From a virus: a DNA stretch of 64,000 bases. Position numbers and translations under genes: made by a program. The notes beneath the pieces were generated by a model that saw only the letters and a list, made by a program, of their open reading frames with translations, was not told the DNA's origin and searched no databases. The stretch is taken from positions 1-64,000 of IMG/VR virus record IMGVR_UViG_3300042344_000800, one strand, 5' to 3'. Positions 1-7,501 of the stretch are shown here, one piece after another (the stretch's first letter is position 1; the number at the start of each line of letters is the position of its first letter).

Positions 1-3
1 TAA

Positions 4-151
4 GTAAAAACTATCTAACAGATAAGCTAATCTTATATAAGTAAAAACTATCTAACAGATAAGCTAATCTTATATAAGTAAAAACTATCTAACGGATAAG
101 CTAATCTTATATAAGTAAAAACTATCTAACGGTTAAGTTAATCTTATATAA
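4..151. repeat. Four tandem 37-bp direct repeats
   Basis: A 37-bp unit beginning gtaaaaactatctaac is repeated head to tail four times with a few substitutions and no spacers. A fifth copy lies at 1515-1551. Each unit contains a short imperfect dyad (ataagctaatcttat). The array sits directly upstream of a strong promoter. This arrangement fits a regulatory or replication iteron array, but the function is inferred. Confidence 0.85.
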
Positions 152-195
152 GTAACCATTATCAATCCCATAAGAAAGATTAATGATTTACCTAC

Positions 196-224
196 TTGAC
201 AGACCCTAGAAATATTGCTATAGT
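196..224 (+). promoter_or_regulatory. Sigma70-type promoter
   Basis: TTGACA and TATAGT are separated by 17 bases, 37 bases before the start at 261. Confidence 0.8.
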
Positions 225-260
225 AGATACATAAACCAAAACAAACAGGAACCAAAAACC

Positions 261-566
261 ATGAAGTACGTTAAAAGCTCTATCAAATTAATTGGGTACG
301 GTCGGTACGATAAATCCTTTTTTCAGTGTCAAGAGTTAACGATAGACAGTAGTGAGCTATTGGATATTGACGAAAAAATAGAACAGAAGGGGGATGTTAA
401 AGAAGGAATAAAGGAATGGTTAGAATATAATGCTGATTTATCTGAGTTAGTTGACTTTATGGCAGACTTGGAGTTTAAAACAGGGAATGTGATTGTGAAC
501 TGGAATGACCCTGTAAATGAACAAGTATTCCAGTTTATAGAATATGGAAGGGTAGTAGAGGCTTAG
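261..566 (+). CDS. Hypothetical protein, 101 aa
   Basis: I do not recognise this protein. It is acidic and has no clear membrane segment or signal peptide. The N-terminus (MKYVKSSIKLIGYGRY) looks like a beta strand start and the middle is helical and acidic. The ATG follows a purine-rich stretch (aggaacc) downstream of a good promoter, so it is probably expressed alone. It belongs to the run of small early-type genes at the left end. Confidence 0.7.
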   Translation: MKYVKSSIKLIGYGRYDKSFFQCQELTIDSSELLDIDEKIEQKGDVKEGIKEWLEYNADLSELVDFMADLEFKTGNVIVNWNDPVNEQVFQFIEYGRVVEA

Positions 567-575
567 ACAGTGGAC

Positions 576-601
576 AGTGGACACTTCCTAAACTGTCCAC
601 T
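576..601. promoter_or_regulatory. AGTGGACA hairpin before promoter
   Basis: AGTGGACA and TGTCCACT form an 8-bp inverted repeat with a 10-base spacer. It lies just upstream of the promoter at 612-640. The same hairpin recurs at 1806-1831 before another promoter. It could be a terminator without a strong U-tract, or an operator. Confidence 0.55.
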
Positions 602-611
602 CCAAAAAGAC

Positions 612-640
612 TTGACATACTGGATGAAAAATGCCATAAT
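612..640 (+). promoter_or_regulatory. Sigma70-type promoter
   Basis: TTGACA, 17-base spacer, CATAAT. It drives the gene at 718. Confidence 0.8.
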
Positions 641-657
641 AGTAACATAGGCAAAAA

Positions 658-685
658 GTTAACCCACTCACTTCACCGGGTTAAC
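658..685 (+). promoter_or_regulatory. GTTAACCC dyad in 5' leader
   Basis: GTTAACCC and GGGTTAAC are arms of a dyad with a 12-base loop, just downstream of the -10 box. The leader is almost identical at 1888-1915. It uses the same sequence as the GGGTTAACCC palindromes of the minus-strand promoters, so it is a probable operator for a phage repressor (inference). Confidence 0.6.
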
Positions 686-717
686 CAAGTTCAAACCAAA
701 ACAAGAGGACAAATCGA

Positions 718-1140
718 ATGTCAAATTATCAACTGGCTAATCTAATTCTAGGACAAACGGTTCATTTTAGTATCTCTGTTCTAATGTTCTTTGCATCGGT
801 ATCAGCTTGTATCCACTTCATTGACGAGGTTTTTACTAAAACCCCCCATAAATCCTTTGTAGGGGTAGAAACCCCTCCGACCATCGTTGAACCTGTCCCT
901 GATTTTACCCCTGAACCTGTCCCTGATTTTACCCCTGAACCTGTCCCTGATTTTACCCCTGAACCTGTTCCTGATTTTACCCTTGAACCTGTCCCTGCCA
1001 CCGTTGAACCTGTCCCTGATTTTACCCTTACAAACCTAAATATCCGAGAATTGAAAGCTATGGCTCGTAAGAAAAAAGTTAAAAACTATGGAAGTTTGAA
1101 AAAAGCCCAATTAGTTGAAGCTTTAACCTCTAAAGCCTAA
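718..1140 (+). CDS. Membrane-anchored protein with EPVPDFTP repeats and SAP/Rho-N-like C-terminus
   Basis: 140 aa. Residues about 10-35 form one hydrophobic segment. Residues about 58-102 hold roughly six copies of an octapeptide close to EPVPDFTP, a rigid proline-rich linker. Residues about 105-138 (LNIRELKAMARKKKVKNYGS) match the small helix-extended-helix fold of Rho-N/SAP/HeH domains, which bind nucleic acid. The layout suggests a DNA- or RNA-binding module held at the membrane by a stalk. AAGAGGA provides the ribosome site. Each domain is visible in the sequence; the role is inferred. Confidence 0.75.
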   Translation: MSNYQLANLILGQTVHFSISVLMFFASVSACIHFIDEVFTKTPHKSFVGVETPPTIVEPVPDFTPEPVPDFTPEPVPDFTPEPVPDFTLEPVPATVEPVPDFTLTNLNIRELKAMARKKKVKNYGSLKKAQLVEALTSKA

Positions 1141-1193
1141 CCCCAATAAGGATTTCTTATGGTTGAATGATAAGAAATCCTTATTGATTGGGG
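1141..1193. terminator. Long hairpin after CDS 718-1140
   Basis: An almost perfect inverted repeat with arms of about 20 bases (ccccaataaggatttcttat and its complement) starts right after the stop codon. A closely similar hairpin follows the next gene (2231-2283). There is no U-tract, because the element runs directly into a -35 box. Confidence 0.6.
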
Positions 1194-1194
1194 C

Positions 1195-1224
1195 TTGACA
1201 ACCTAGACCCAACTTTGCTATAAT
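1195..1224 (+). promoter_or_regulatory. Sigma70-type promoter
   Basis: TTGACA, 18-base spacer, TATAAT. No clear gene follows. The transcript would run through the ATTGCAGGT repeats. Confidence 0.75.
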
Positions 1225-1274
1225 GGATACATACCAATAAACCCACCCCTGCAATCTTAATCAGGGGTGGGTTT

Positions 1275-1372
1275 ATTGCAGGTAAAGGAGTTTATTGCAG
1301 GTGTGTGAGTGGGTAGGTTCATTGCAGGTGCGTGTAGGGGAGTCCATTGCAGGTGCGTGAGTGGGTAGGTTC
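1275..1372. repeat. ATTGCAGGT imperfect repeats in a 480-base stretch without a convincing gene
   Basis: ATTGCAGGT occurs at 1275, 1294, 1321 and 1346, usually followed by gcgtgagtgggtaggttc. The region 1225-1500 has no convincing ORF. The longest candidate is about 31 codons from a GTG near 1365. It could be a small RNA, an iteron cluster or a relic of duplicated leader sequence. Confidence 0.6.
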
Positions 1373-1514
1373 ACCTATGCCTATACAAGTTATGCGTGGG
1401 TAAAGATGCAAGAACGGGTACAACGGTTACTAGATAAAACCAAAAATAAATAAATCTTAAAGGCCGCCCTCAGATAAGGTAGCCTTATCAATTTCTTAAG
1501 TAAGACTTATATAA

Positions 1515-1600
1515 GTAAAAACTATCTAACGGTTAAGCTAATCTTATATAAGTTACCATTATCAATCCTATGAGAAAGATTAATGATTGACCTACTTGAC
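1515..1600. repeat. Copy of the left-end repeat unit and following promoter leader
   Basis: The 37-bp unit at 1515-1551 and the next ~50 bases nearly duplicate 115-200, including the sequence leading into a promoter. Confidence 0.8.
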
Positions 1601-1624
1601 AGACCCTAAAAAGTAAGGCATAAT
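1596..1624 (+). promoter_or_regulatory. Sigma70-type promoter
   Basis: TTGACA, 17 bases, CATAAT; upstream of the small gene at 1649. Confidence 0.8.
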
Positions 1625-1648
1625 TGATACATAGAACGGAAATGTGCA

Positions 1649-1798
1649 ATGAACAAAATTTACACACTGGCAGTATTTACTTTATTGGCTCCTTTTATTC
1701 TGTGGGGGGTGGTTAATCTCTCTCAGGAATCACCACTGGCGAATAATAAAGTCTGTACGGACTTGGAAGTGGTCAGTGGTGAATGCAAACCTTACTAA
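1649..1798 (+). CDS. Small single-pass membrane or secreted protein, 49 aa
   Basis: The ORF starts MNKIYTLAVFTLLAPF and has a charged N-terminus followed by a hydrophobic segment (about residues 4-23). A short polar tail with two cysteines (VCTDLEVVSGEC) follows. This is the pattern of a signal-anchored or exported peptide; the paired cysteines could form a disulphide outside the cytoplasm. It sits between its own promoter and a hairpin. No family is recognised. There is no strong ribosome site, so the call rests on ORF structure and context. Confidence 0.55.
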   Translation: MNKIYTLAVFTLLAPFILWGVVNLSQESPLANNKVCTDLEVVSGECKPY

Positions 1799-1805
1799 GT
1801 GAGAC

Positions 1806-1831
1806 AGTGGACAGTTTAGAAAGTGTCCACT
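1806..1831. promoter_or_regulatory. AGTGGACA hairpin, second copy
   Basis: Same 8-bp inverted repeat as 576-601, again between a stop codon and a promoter. Confidence 0.55.
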
Positions 1832-1841
1832 TTAAAAAGGG

Positions 1842-1870
1842 TTGACAGACCCTAAAAAGTAAGGCATAAT
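1842..1870 (+). promoter_or_regulatory. Sigma70-type promoter
   Basis: TTGACA, 17 bases, CATAAT. It drives the HigA-like gene. Confidence 0.8.
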
Positions 1871-1887
1871 GGAAACATAAGCAAAGG

Positions 1888-1915
1888 GTTAACCCACTCA
1901 CTTCACCGGGTTAAC
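1888..1915 (+). promoter_or_regulatory. GTTAACCC dyad in 5' leader, second copy
   Basis: Same dyad and almost the same leader as 658-685, placed after the -10 box. Probable operator. Confidence 0.6.
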
Positions 1916-1948
1916 CAGATTCAAACCAAAACAAGAGGAACTTCTAAG

Positions 1949-2230
1949 ATGACACCCATGACTAATACTATTGAGAACAGGTATGTACCGGATTTTATTT
2001 CTCCACCAGGTGAAACCCTTGCTGAAATCCTAGAGGAAAGAAATATGTCTCAATCGGAACTCGCCCAACGCATGGGCAGACCAAGAGAGACTATCAATGA
2101 GGTCATAAAAGGTAAAGCGGAGATTACTAGCGATACCGCTTTACAGATAGAGTTAGTGTTAGGAACTCCGTCCAGTTTCTGGATAGAGCGGGAAAGACTT
2201 TATCGGGAATATTTAGCCAAAAAAGACTAA
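1949..2230 (+). CDS. higA: HigA/VapI-type HTH antitoxin-like regulator
   Basis: 93 aa. Residues about 19-75 carry the HigA signature: PPGETLAEILEERNMSQSEL, then RMGRPRETINEVIKGK, a helix-turn-helix of the XRE/HigA family. HigA normally neutralises the mRNA interferase HigB and represses the operon. No HigB-sized gene lies on either side, so this is an orphan. It may be a regulator or an anti-toxin defence against a host toxin. AGAGGA is 10 bases before the first ATG. A second ATG three codons later is possible. Confidence 0.85.
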   Translation: MTPMTNTIENRYVPDFISPPGETLAEILEERNMSQSELAQRMGRPRETINEVIKGKAEITSDTALQIELVLGTPSSFWIERERLYREYLAKKD

Positions 2231-2283
2231 CCCCTATAAGGATTTCTTATCATTCAACTATAAGAAATCCTTATTAATTAGGG
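2231..2283. terminator. Long hairpin after higA-like gene
   Basis: Same element as 1141-1193: arms cccctataaggatttcttat and complement, immediately followed by a -35 box. Confidence 0.6.
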
Positions 2284-2284
2284 C

Positions 2285-2314
2285 TTGACAATACCTAATA
2301 AACCCTGATATAGT
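2285..2314 (+). promoter_or_regulatory. Sigma70-type promoter
   Basis: TTGACA, 18 bases, TATAGT; 26 bases before the start at 2341. Confidence 0.8.
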
Positions 2315-2340
2315 AGTAACATACCAACGGAGCTAAGATT

Positions 2341-2721
2341 ATGCTAATAAACGCTACCCCGCACAACATCACAATTTTAGGCAGAACTAGCATCACTCAG
2401 GATGCTAAGAAACAATTCTTGGGAACCAAAGAATCAATCGTGATTCACAAAGAAATCCCAGCATCAGGGATTCTCCCCCGTGTTAAACTGGACAACCAAC
2501 CATCGGAACCTATTGACGGTATCCCTGTAGAAGCTGTCATCTACGGGGAAATTGTGGGATTACCCGACCCTGTGGATGGGACGTTTTACATTGTATCGGG
2601 GCTAGTGGCGGCGGCCGCTAGTAAGCAAGGGCGAACGGACTGCTTGGCCCCTGGCGCAATCGTCCGAGATTCGGATAACCCCTCGAATGTTCTAGGGTGC
2701 TTGTTCCTTCAAAAGCCGTGA
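2341..2721 (+). CDS. Conserved phage-type protein of unknown function, 126 aa
   Basis: The N-terminus (INATPHNITILG) followed by a mainly beta protein with a valine-rich middle (GIPVEAVIYGEIVGLPDP) and a C-terminal YIVSGLVAAAA...CLAPGAIVRD segment is a pattern I associate with small phage and plasmid proteins of unknown function. No catalytic motif or membrane segment is visible. It ends shortly before the convergent ribonucleotide reductase gene. Confidence 0.65.
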   Translation: MLINATPHNITILGRTSITQDAKKQFLGTKESIVIHKEIPASGILPRVKLDNQPSEPIDGIPVEAVIYGEIVGLPDPVDGTFYIVSGLVAAAASKQGRTDCLAPGAIVRDSDNPSNVLGCLFLQKP

Positions 2722-2789
2722 CAATTTGAACCTCCCTATTAAATCCAAAACCCACCCTTGATTGGGTGGGTTTATTGCAAGGGTTAGGA

Positions 2790-3551
2790 CTATACGGTTC
2801 CGTAGCGGGGGATATGGCTACGGTGGGTCTCAAAGAATCCCACCATGATAGCGGCACTGGTATCTTTAAACTCTATATAATTTCCCTCATGTAGTAGTTT
2901 GTAAGACTGGTCAAGATAGCTTTTCTGTTGCCCGTAAATGCCATCTATAGAGCCATCTAAGTCACTGGTGAGCCATTCCATCGTTTCCTGTCTTAGGTCG
3001 TCTAATTCAGGCGTTATTTGTTGACCTAGCATTTTTGACATAGTACCATTGGTACGGGCATGGATAGCCTCATCTCGACTAATCTCGGAGGCCACACTAG
3101 CCAACTGTACACCGCCTAGTCTTCGGTAGATGGTTAGTACGGGAAAGAATACAGATTGTTCAGCAATCCAAGTGACTAAGATGGGGTGGTATTTTTCACC
3201 CATCTTGAACCATTTCTGGATGATTTCTTGAGATTCCTTTTCTATTTCCGCTTTAGTCTCACGGTCACATAGAGTTAAGTTACGGTAGCAATAATCTAAT
3301 TGCTCATCGTGTTTTTGCTCATCTTTAAAATTAGAGGCCAACAAACGCAAGCCATCTTCGCTTAACCAACGCTTTTCCCGTCTGGCTCCTTCTTTAATCC
3401 ATTCGCCTACGGGTAGTTCCAATAACCGTGCCTGAAGTGCTTTCTGTACGGTCTTTTCTGCTCCAGGTACACAGTTTCCAGATTGTATCGGCATTACAGA
3501 CCAGTTTCTCTTGGCCTTGAATAGTTTACCGAAAATCGCTTGCTCTGACAT
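2790..3551 (-). CDS. nrdB: Ribonucleotide reductase beta subunit-like diiron protein
   Basis: 253 aa, shorter than typical R2 proteins (about 320-375). Residues E78-Q-K-H81 and E161-A-I-H164 are the two ExxH metal-ligand motifs. The second sits in ISRDEAIHARTN, very like the R2 consensus, and E131 (WIAEQSVFF) fits the bridging glutamate. With NrdA (8183-9733) it would form class I reductase making dNTPs. Odd: seven residues after E78, where R2 proteins carry the radical tyrosine, there is Leu85. Tyr87 and Tyr89 are nearby. This points to a tyrosine-independent metal cofactor, as in class Ic or Id, or to a different diiron oxidase. Confidence 0.72.
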   Translation of the reverse strand: MSEQAIFGKLFKAKRNWSVMPIQSGNCVPGAEKTVQKALQARLLELPVGEWIKEGARREKRWLSEDGLRLLASNFKDEQKHDEQLDYCYRNLTLCDRETKAEIEKESQEIIQKWFKMGEKYHPILVTWIAEQSVFFPVLTIYRRLGGVQLASVASEISRDEAIHARTNGTMSKMLGQQITPELDDLRQETMEWLTSDLDGSIDGIYGQQKSYLDQSYKLLHEGNYIEFKDTSAAIMVGFFETHRSHIPRYGTV

Positions 3552-3599
3552 ATCTTTTATCCTAATCTAGGGTCTGTTATTATTTTGGGTGTATTGTCT

Positions 3600-3629
3600 A
3601 TCTTAGTCCATCCTTAACCATATTGTCAA
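3600..3629 (-). promoter_or_regulatory. Sigma70-type promoter for nrdB-like gene
   Basis: On the minus strand, TTGACA, 18 bases, TAAGAT, about 50 bases before the start at 3551. Confidence 0.65.
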
Positions 3630-3692
3630 TCGGTGTATCCATGTATAAGCAACGCCCATAGTTATAGATAAGTTATTCTAATATATGAGGGC

Positions 3693-3722
3693 TTGACAAT
3701 ACCTAGTAAACCCTGATATATT
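3693..3722 (+). promoter_or_regulatory. Sigma70-type promoter
   Basis: TTGACA, 18 bases, TATATT; then AAAGGAG and ATG at 3749. Confidence 0.75.
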
Positions 3723-3748
3723 AGACATATACTTAATAAAGGAGTCAA

Positions 3749-5422
3749 ATGTTCAACTTTCCTAATCTACCAGATTTAGTGGCCAGTTTTGGCACGATAA
3801 ATTTACCAACTACGGTTGACTTCGGGTCTCAGGGAAGCGCACAGGTAATTCTTACCAATAAAGGTCTCAGTTCTGTCACCAATCGAGCGGGGATTGCCAA
3901 TGGTCTCATTACTGTCAACCTGTACATTTCTACTGACGGTCAGATTGACAGTAACGATGCCTTACTCACCAGTGTCAGCACAAACTTGAACCTAAATGCT
4001 GGGCAGTCAGTTACCTTGGACTTAACGTATCAAAACAATACTTCAGTCATCGCTCCAGGGGCTTACTTTCTCATCGCTCAAGTTGATGCAAATAACCAAA
4101 TTGCCGAACAACTGGAAACCAATAATGTCACCAGTAAATTAGTATCGGGACTCAATACTAACGCCGTCATCGACTGGAATGCGGTCGCCTTAAATGCAAT
4201 TCAAGCTGAAGGAAAAGCGGGTCGGGGAGTCGCACCGACAGTAGGTTCTCGCTTAATGGCGTTGGTTTCTACTGCCGTCTATGATACGGTCAATGCCTTC
4301 AACACTTTATATCCCTCCTACGCTGTAAATGTGAACGCACCAACAAATACCTCGTTAGAGGCGGCGGTAGTTGGTGCGGCTTATCAAGTTCTTTCTACTC
4401 AATTACCTGGACAAAGTAGTTTGTTCTCACAGCAATTATCTAATTCTCTGGCAGAGATTCAGGACAGTGCCATTGCGAAAAGCCAGGGGTTTGATTTTGG
4501 TATTTCAGTGGCCAATCAGAGCATCAATTTACGGGCTAATGATGGTTCTAACGACAATACACCTTTCACTCCGCCACTGGGAGACTACGTTTGGCGACCA
4601 GAAACCTCCGGCCCTACTGCTGGGGTAGCAGTTGGTGCGAATTGGGGGGGAGTAGATACTTGGACAATTGGCGACATTGACCAGTTTGTTGCGGACAATC
4701 AACTTGATGTGACTCTTGATGGCCGTCCTGACACAAATCCTACATTGTATGCCCAAGAAATTGAAGAAGTCCGGCTCTATGGGGGATTGGAAAACACTGC
4801 TCTCACTACCACTTTACGCAATGCAGACCAGACAGAAATGGCTGTTTTCTGGGCTTATGACCGGGCTGATACCTTCCGTCCCTATGGTCACTTAAATCAA
4901 ATTGCTCAAGAAATCGCCGTGCGTGAGGGCAATACCTTACAAGAAGATGCCAGCCTATTTGCCGCTTTAAATACTGCGCTGGCAGATTCGGTAATCGTTG
5001 CTTGGAAAGAAAAATACACTGAACTCCAACCTCGCCCCGATGACGTAATTGCTGGAGGATTTGCGGCTAATGACGGGATAGCTGATACGGTGGGCGACCC
5101 CAATTGGAAACCCTTGCTGTCAGAATTAATGGGGGTTAATTCCCCACCTTTCCCAGATTATATGTCAGGACATTCTGCCATGGGGGGAGCATTTGCGGGA
5201 GTGATGACCGAGTATTTTGGTGACAACTATGTGTTTAGTGCTGTCTCCCAAGAACTTCCAGGTATCGTTCGTCATTTCGATAGCTTCTATGAAGCGGGAT
5301 TGGAAGATGCCCTCAGCCGTGTTTATGGCGGAGTTCACGTCCGGGAGGCTAGTATTGATTCTTTTAACATGGGGTTAGCTGTAGGACAGTTTGTTGCGGC
5401 AAATTTCTTTCAGCTTATCTAG
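3749..5422 (+). CDS. Vanadium-dependent haloperoxidase with N-terminal CARDB-like domain
   Basis: 557 aa. Residues about 5-135 resemble a CARDB-type beta sandwich (NLPDLVASFG...LTNKGLSS). The rest is a PAP2/vanadium haloperoxidase domain: KYTELQPRP near residue 423, SGHSAMGGAF near 472, SRVYGGVH near 522. These are the three vanadate-binding motifs, including the acid-base histidine in SGHS and the vanadate-linking histidine. Such enzymes oxidise halides with hydrogen peroxide to hypohalous acid. No signal peptide is visible. It has its own promoter and terminator. Cyanobacteria carry similar enzymes, so it was probably acquired from a host. Acid phosphatase activity is the alternative for the fold. 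Confidence 0.85.
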   Translation: MFNFPNLPDLVASFGTINLPTTVDFGSQGSAQVILTNKGLSSVTNRAGIANGLITVNLYISTDGQIDSNDALLTSVSTNLNLNAGQSVTLDLTYQNNTSVIAPGAYFLIAQVDANNQIAEQLETNNVTSKLVSGLNTNAVIDWNAVALNAIQAEGKAGRGVAPTVGSRLMALVSTAVYDTVNAFNTLYPSYAVNVNAPTNTSLEAAVVGAAYQVLSTQLPGQSSLFSQQLSNSLAEIQDSAIAKSQGFDFGISVANQSINLRANDGSNDNTPFTPPLGDYVWRPETSGPTAGVAVGANWGGVDTWTIGDIDQFVADNQLDVTLDGRPDTNPTLYAQEIEEVRLYGGLENTALTTTLRNADQTEMAVFWAYDRADTFRPYGHLNQIAQEIAVREGNTLQEDASLFAALNTALADSVIVAWKEKYTELQPRPDDVIAGGFAANDGIADTVGDPNWKPLLSELMGVNSPPFPDYMSGHSAMGGAFAGVMTEYFGDNYVFSAVSQELPGIVRHFDSFYEAGLEDALSRVYGGVHVREASIDSFNMGLAVGQFVAANFFQLI

Positions 5423-5480
5423 TATCAAAAGGAACTAACGGGGTTCAGTACCAGGAATCACCCTAAAGCACGTTCTGTAC

Positions 5481-5524
5481 AAAAAAGCTAGTGGGCAGTT
5501 TAAAAGCAGTCCACTAGCTTTTTT
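5481..5524. terminator. Rho-independent terminator
   Basis: AAAAAAGCTAGTGG and CCACTAGCTTTTTT form a 14-bp stem with a U-tract on both strands. It ends the haloperoxidase transcript. Confidence 0.85.
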
Positions 5525-5704
5525 GTATCCCTAGTACAGCCTTACCCCAGTACAACCATACTCTTACAGTCACCTTGTTGCATGGCGTATACTTAGTACA
5601 ACCATATTCTTCTCGATTAAGCATTAGCTGTTGCTTGCAAACTGGTGAGTAAAACTAGCATCCCACAATCGCTCATCCTAAATGTGTAATCTAGCTCATG
5701 TAAT

Positions 5705-5869
5705 ATGAAACCCTGTCAGATAATTATGTACCTGGCCTCTATAGGCTTTGTTTTTTTAGGTATCCTATCCATTAAAGAACCCGATAAGTACGCCCCCAAA
5801 TTAGTAGATGCCACTACTACCCTTATTGCTGGGGTTCTAGCCCTATCTATTCCTAAATCTACTCCTTAG
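5705..5869 (+). CDS. Small two-helix membrane protein, 54 aa
   Basis: The ORF starts MKPCQIIMYLASIGFVFLGI and has two hydrophobic segments (about 5-22 and 36-50) separated by a charged loop KEPDKYAPK. Size and layout resemble small phage holins, or small phage proteins predicted as holins. No good ribosome site precedes the ATG, and it lies in an otherwise gene-poor stretch, so the call is tentative. Confidence 0.4.
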   Translation: MKPCQIIMYLASIGFVFLGILSIKEPDKYAPKLVDATTTLIAGVLALSIPKSTP

Positions 5870-6271
5870 TCTGGATTGGTTAATCCCTAGTTTAACCCCC
5901 TTTAAAGCTTCTTTGCAATGGTTAACTATCTTAACCCTGTCTTACCCCTGTTCCGCTTGTTCTAGCCCCGATTAAACTCTACCGTAGACCCCCCATACCC
6001 CTCTTTTAAGTATCCCCTAAAGCGTCAGTTATTCCTCATCCAAATTTTTTTTGTTTTTTAACTTTTTGGTCTGGGCGGACACAAAGCTATACCCAGTGCG
6101 GCTTTTGGCTACACTGGGCTGTATTGTTTGGGCGTTAACAAGGTCTGAACGGGTCTAGACAGGTTTATATAGTTCAGAACGGGTCTGGACTGAAAAACTT
6201 AACTGTTCTAATTCGGAAATTCTCTGATTAAGAGATTTTAATGTTTTTATTTTCTCATCGTTAAATTGTGG
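5870..6271. other. Intergenic stretch without a recognisable gene
   Basis: Contains fragments resembling the recurrent leader sequence (agtttaacccccttt), a CGCCCAA motif in inverse orientation (TTGGGCG at 6129-6135) and a direct repeat gaacgggtct(a/g)gac near 6148 and 6178. No ORF is convincing. Confidence 0.5.
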
Positions 6272-7159
6272 TTAAGATAGGGTCAAACCTGGTAAACCCA
6301 GACTATACTTCAGAAAGTACCCTAATTCGTAACACTCAGCTTTCCACTCTGCTAAAGTGGGGAAGTAATTAGTCCTCAAGTAGATTTGGGTTTTAGGAAC
6401 TACCCCATGCAAAGCATTGAACATCTCATCTTGTTCCACATCAGTAAATAAGCCTTCATAACCAGGACGGTTAATTTTTACTAAATGGGGAATACAGTTA
6501 CCTTGCTCCATTACCTCCTGGATTAAAACTTGTTCATGCTGGTTTCTTATTGCCAACATTACTACGTCCTTGCCTTCTCGCAGTAACCGGGTTAATTCTC
6601 GTCTGACATAGGGTAGAGAAAAATGAGGGTCAATGTCTTTCATTTCTTTCCAAGCCAGGGTTTCTATTTCCCCTAAAGTTTTGGCTTGGGCAAATATACG
6701 GTCTACCATTAGTCTGGTGATTGTACCTAGTGTTTTCCCTGTTCCATTAACATAGTCTGGCGTTTCAATTCCGGTAATACCATAGTGGTCTGCTAAGAAC
6801 CAATACAGATGGATTTCTAAGTCTTTGGATAAAAACTTATTGAACTCAAACTTTGTGGCTTTTCCTTCAGGGGTGTGCATCGCCCCCTCCTGTAAACCAA
6901 ATTTTCGCTCCAGGAATTGTTTAAAGTCATTAATTGGGTGAATCCAGGAAAAATGGAGACAAGATTCTAAAATCCGTTGGAACTCCGATTTCCCAGAGCC
7001 AGACTCCCCAAAACAGATAACCAGTTTCGGTAATGGTTTTAAGTCAGCAAATTCAGGTTTTAGCATCGTTAGTACTGGGGTTTGGTTATTTAACATTTTT
7101 TCAGCTTGATTTTTGAGCATTTCCATTTGTTTTTGAGTTGGGTAGTGAAGTAGTTCCAT
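6272..7159 (-). CDS. P-loop nucleotide kinase-like protein
   Basis: 295 aa. A Walker A motif (GESGSGKSEF) lies at about residues 51-60 after a hydrophobic strand (LVICF). No Walker B or fold-specific lid is unambiguous. The presence of dNTP-synthesis genes nearby suggests a deoxynucleoside monophosphate kinase-like enzyme, but a polynucleotide kinase or other P-loop enzyme is possible. It is the last gene of a minus-strand unit with the 86-aa gene upstream, driven from 7473-7501. Confidence 0.6.
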   Translation of the reverse strand: MELLHYPTQKQMEMLKNQAEKMLNNQTPVLTMLKPEFADLKPLPKLVICFGESGSGKSEFQRILESCLHFSWIHPINDFKQFLERKFGLQEGAMHTPEGKATKFEFNKFLSKDLEIHLYWFLADHYGITGIETPDYVNGTGKTLGTITRLMVDRIFAQAKTLGEIETLAWKEMKDIDPHFSLPYVRRELTRLLREGKDVVMLAIRNQHEQVLIQEVMEQGNCIPHLVKINRPGYEGLFTDVEQDEMFNALHGVVPKTQIYLRTNYFPTLAEWKAECYELGYFLKYSLGLPGLTLS

Positions 7160-7180
7160 CTCTTTTTACCGGTTAGGGGG

Positions 7181-7441
7181 TCATTTCAGGGGATAATTTC
7201 TGTTCCGTTCTTCAAAGTATTGTCCGAGTTCAAGTATTTCTTCCTCTACGAAAGTTAGGCTGTCTTGTAGTTTCTGGGCTAGTTCCTGTGTGTCACTTAA
7301 CTGCTGACACAATGCTAGTACCAAGCCATCTCCCATTAAATCTCGCCATTTTTCACCGTGTCGTAATGCGTAAAATTGGTGTGGTTTATCTTCTTGAACA
7401 ATGATATATTTCCCACCTTCTAACTCCAGTCTAATTGCCAT
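7181..7441 (-). CDS. Hypothetical protein, 86 aa
   Basis: Unrecognised. An N-terminal beta-rich half (IRLELEGGKYIIVQ) is followed by a glutamate-rich helix (DTQELAQKLQDSLTFVEEEI). It lies 21 bases upstream of the P-loop kinase gene and is probably co-transcribed with it. Confidence 0.65.
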   Translation of the reverse strand: MAIRLELEGGKYIIVQEDKPHQFYALRHGEKWRDLMGDGLVLALCQQLSDTQELAQKLQDSLTFVEEEILELGQYFEERNRNYPLK

Positions 7442-7472
7442 TTTGAAATCTCCGCTTTGCTGATTTAATCAC

Positions 7473-7501
7473 AGTATAACACTTGGTTAGTCAGGTGTCA
7501 A
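7473..7501 (-). promoter_or_regulatory. Sigma70-type promoter
   Basis: Minus-strand TTGACA, 17 bases, TATACT; overlaps the end of the upstream gene and drives 7441 and 7159. Confidence 0.8.

Noticed and set aside
4-151. CRISPR array
   Set aside because: The repeats are contiguous with no spacers.
762-1001. Minus-strand ORF of 79 aa with GTGSGVKS repeats
   Set aside because: It is the antisense reading of the EPVPDFTP repeats of the plus-strand gene.
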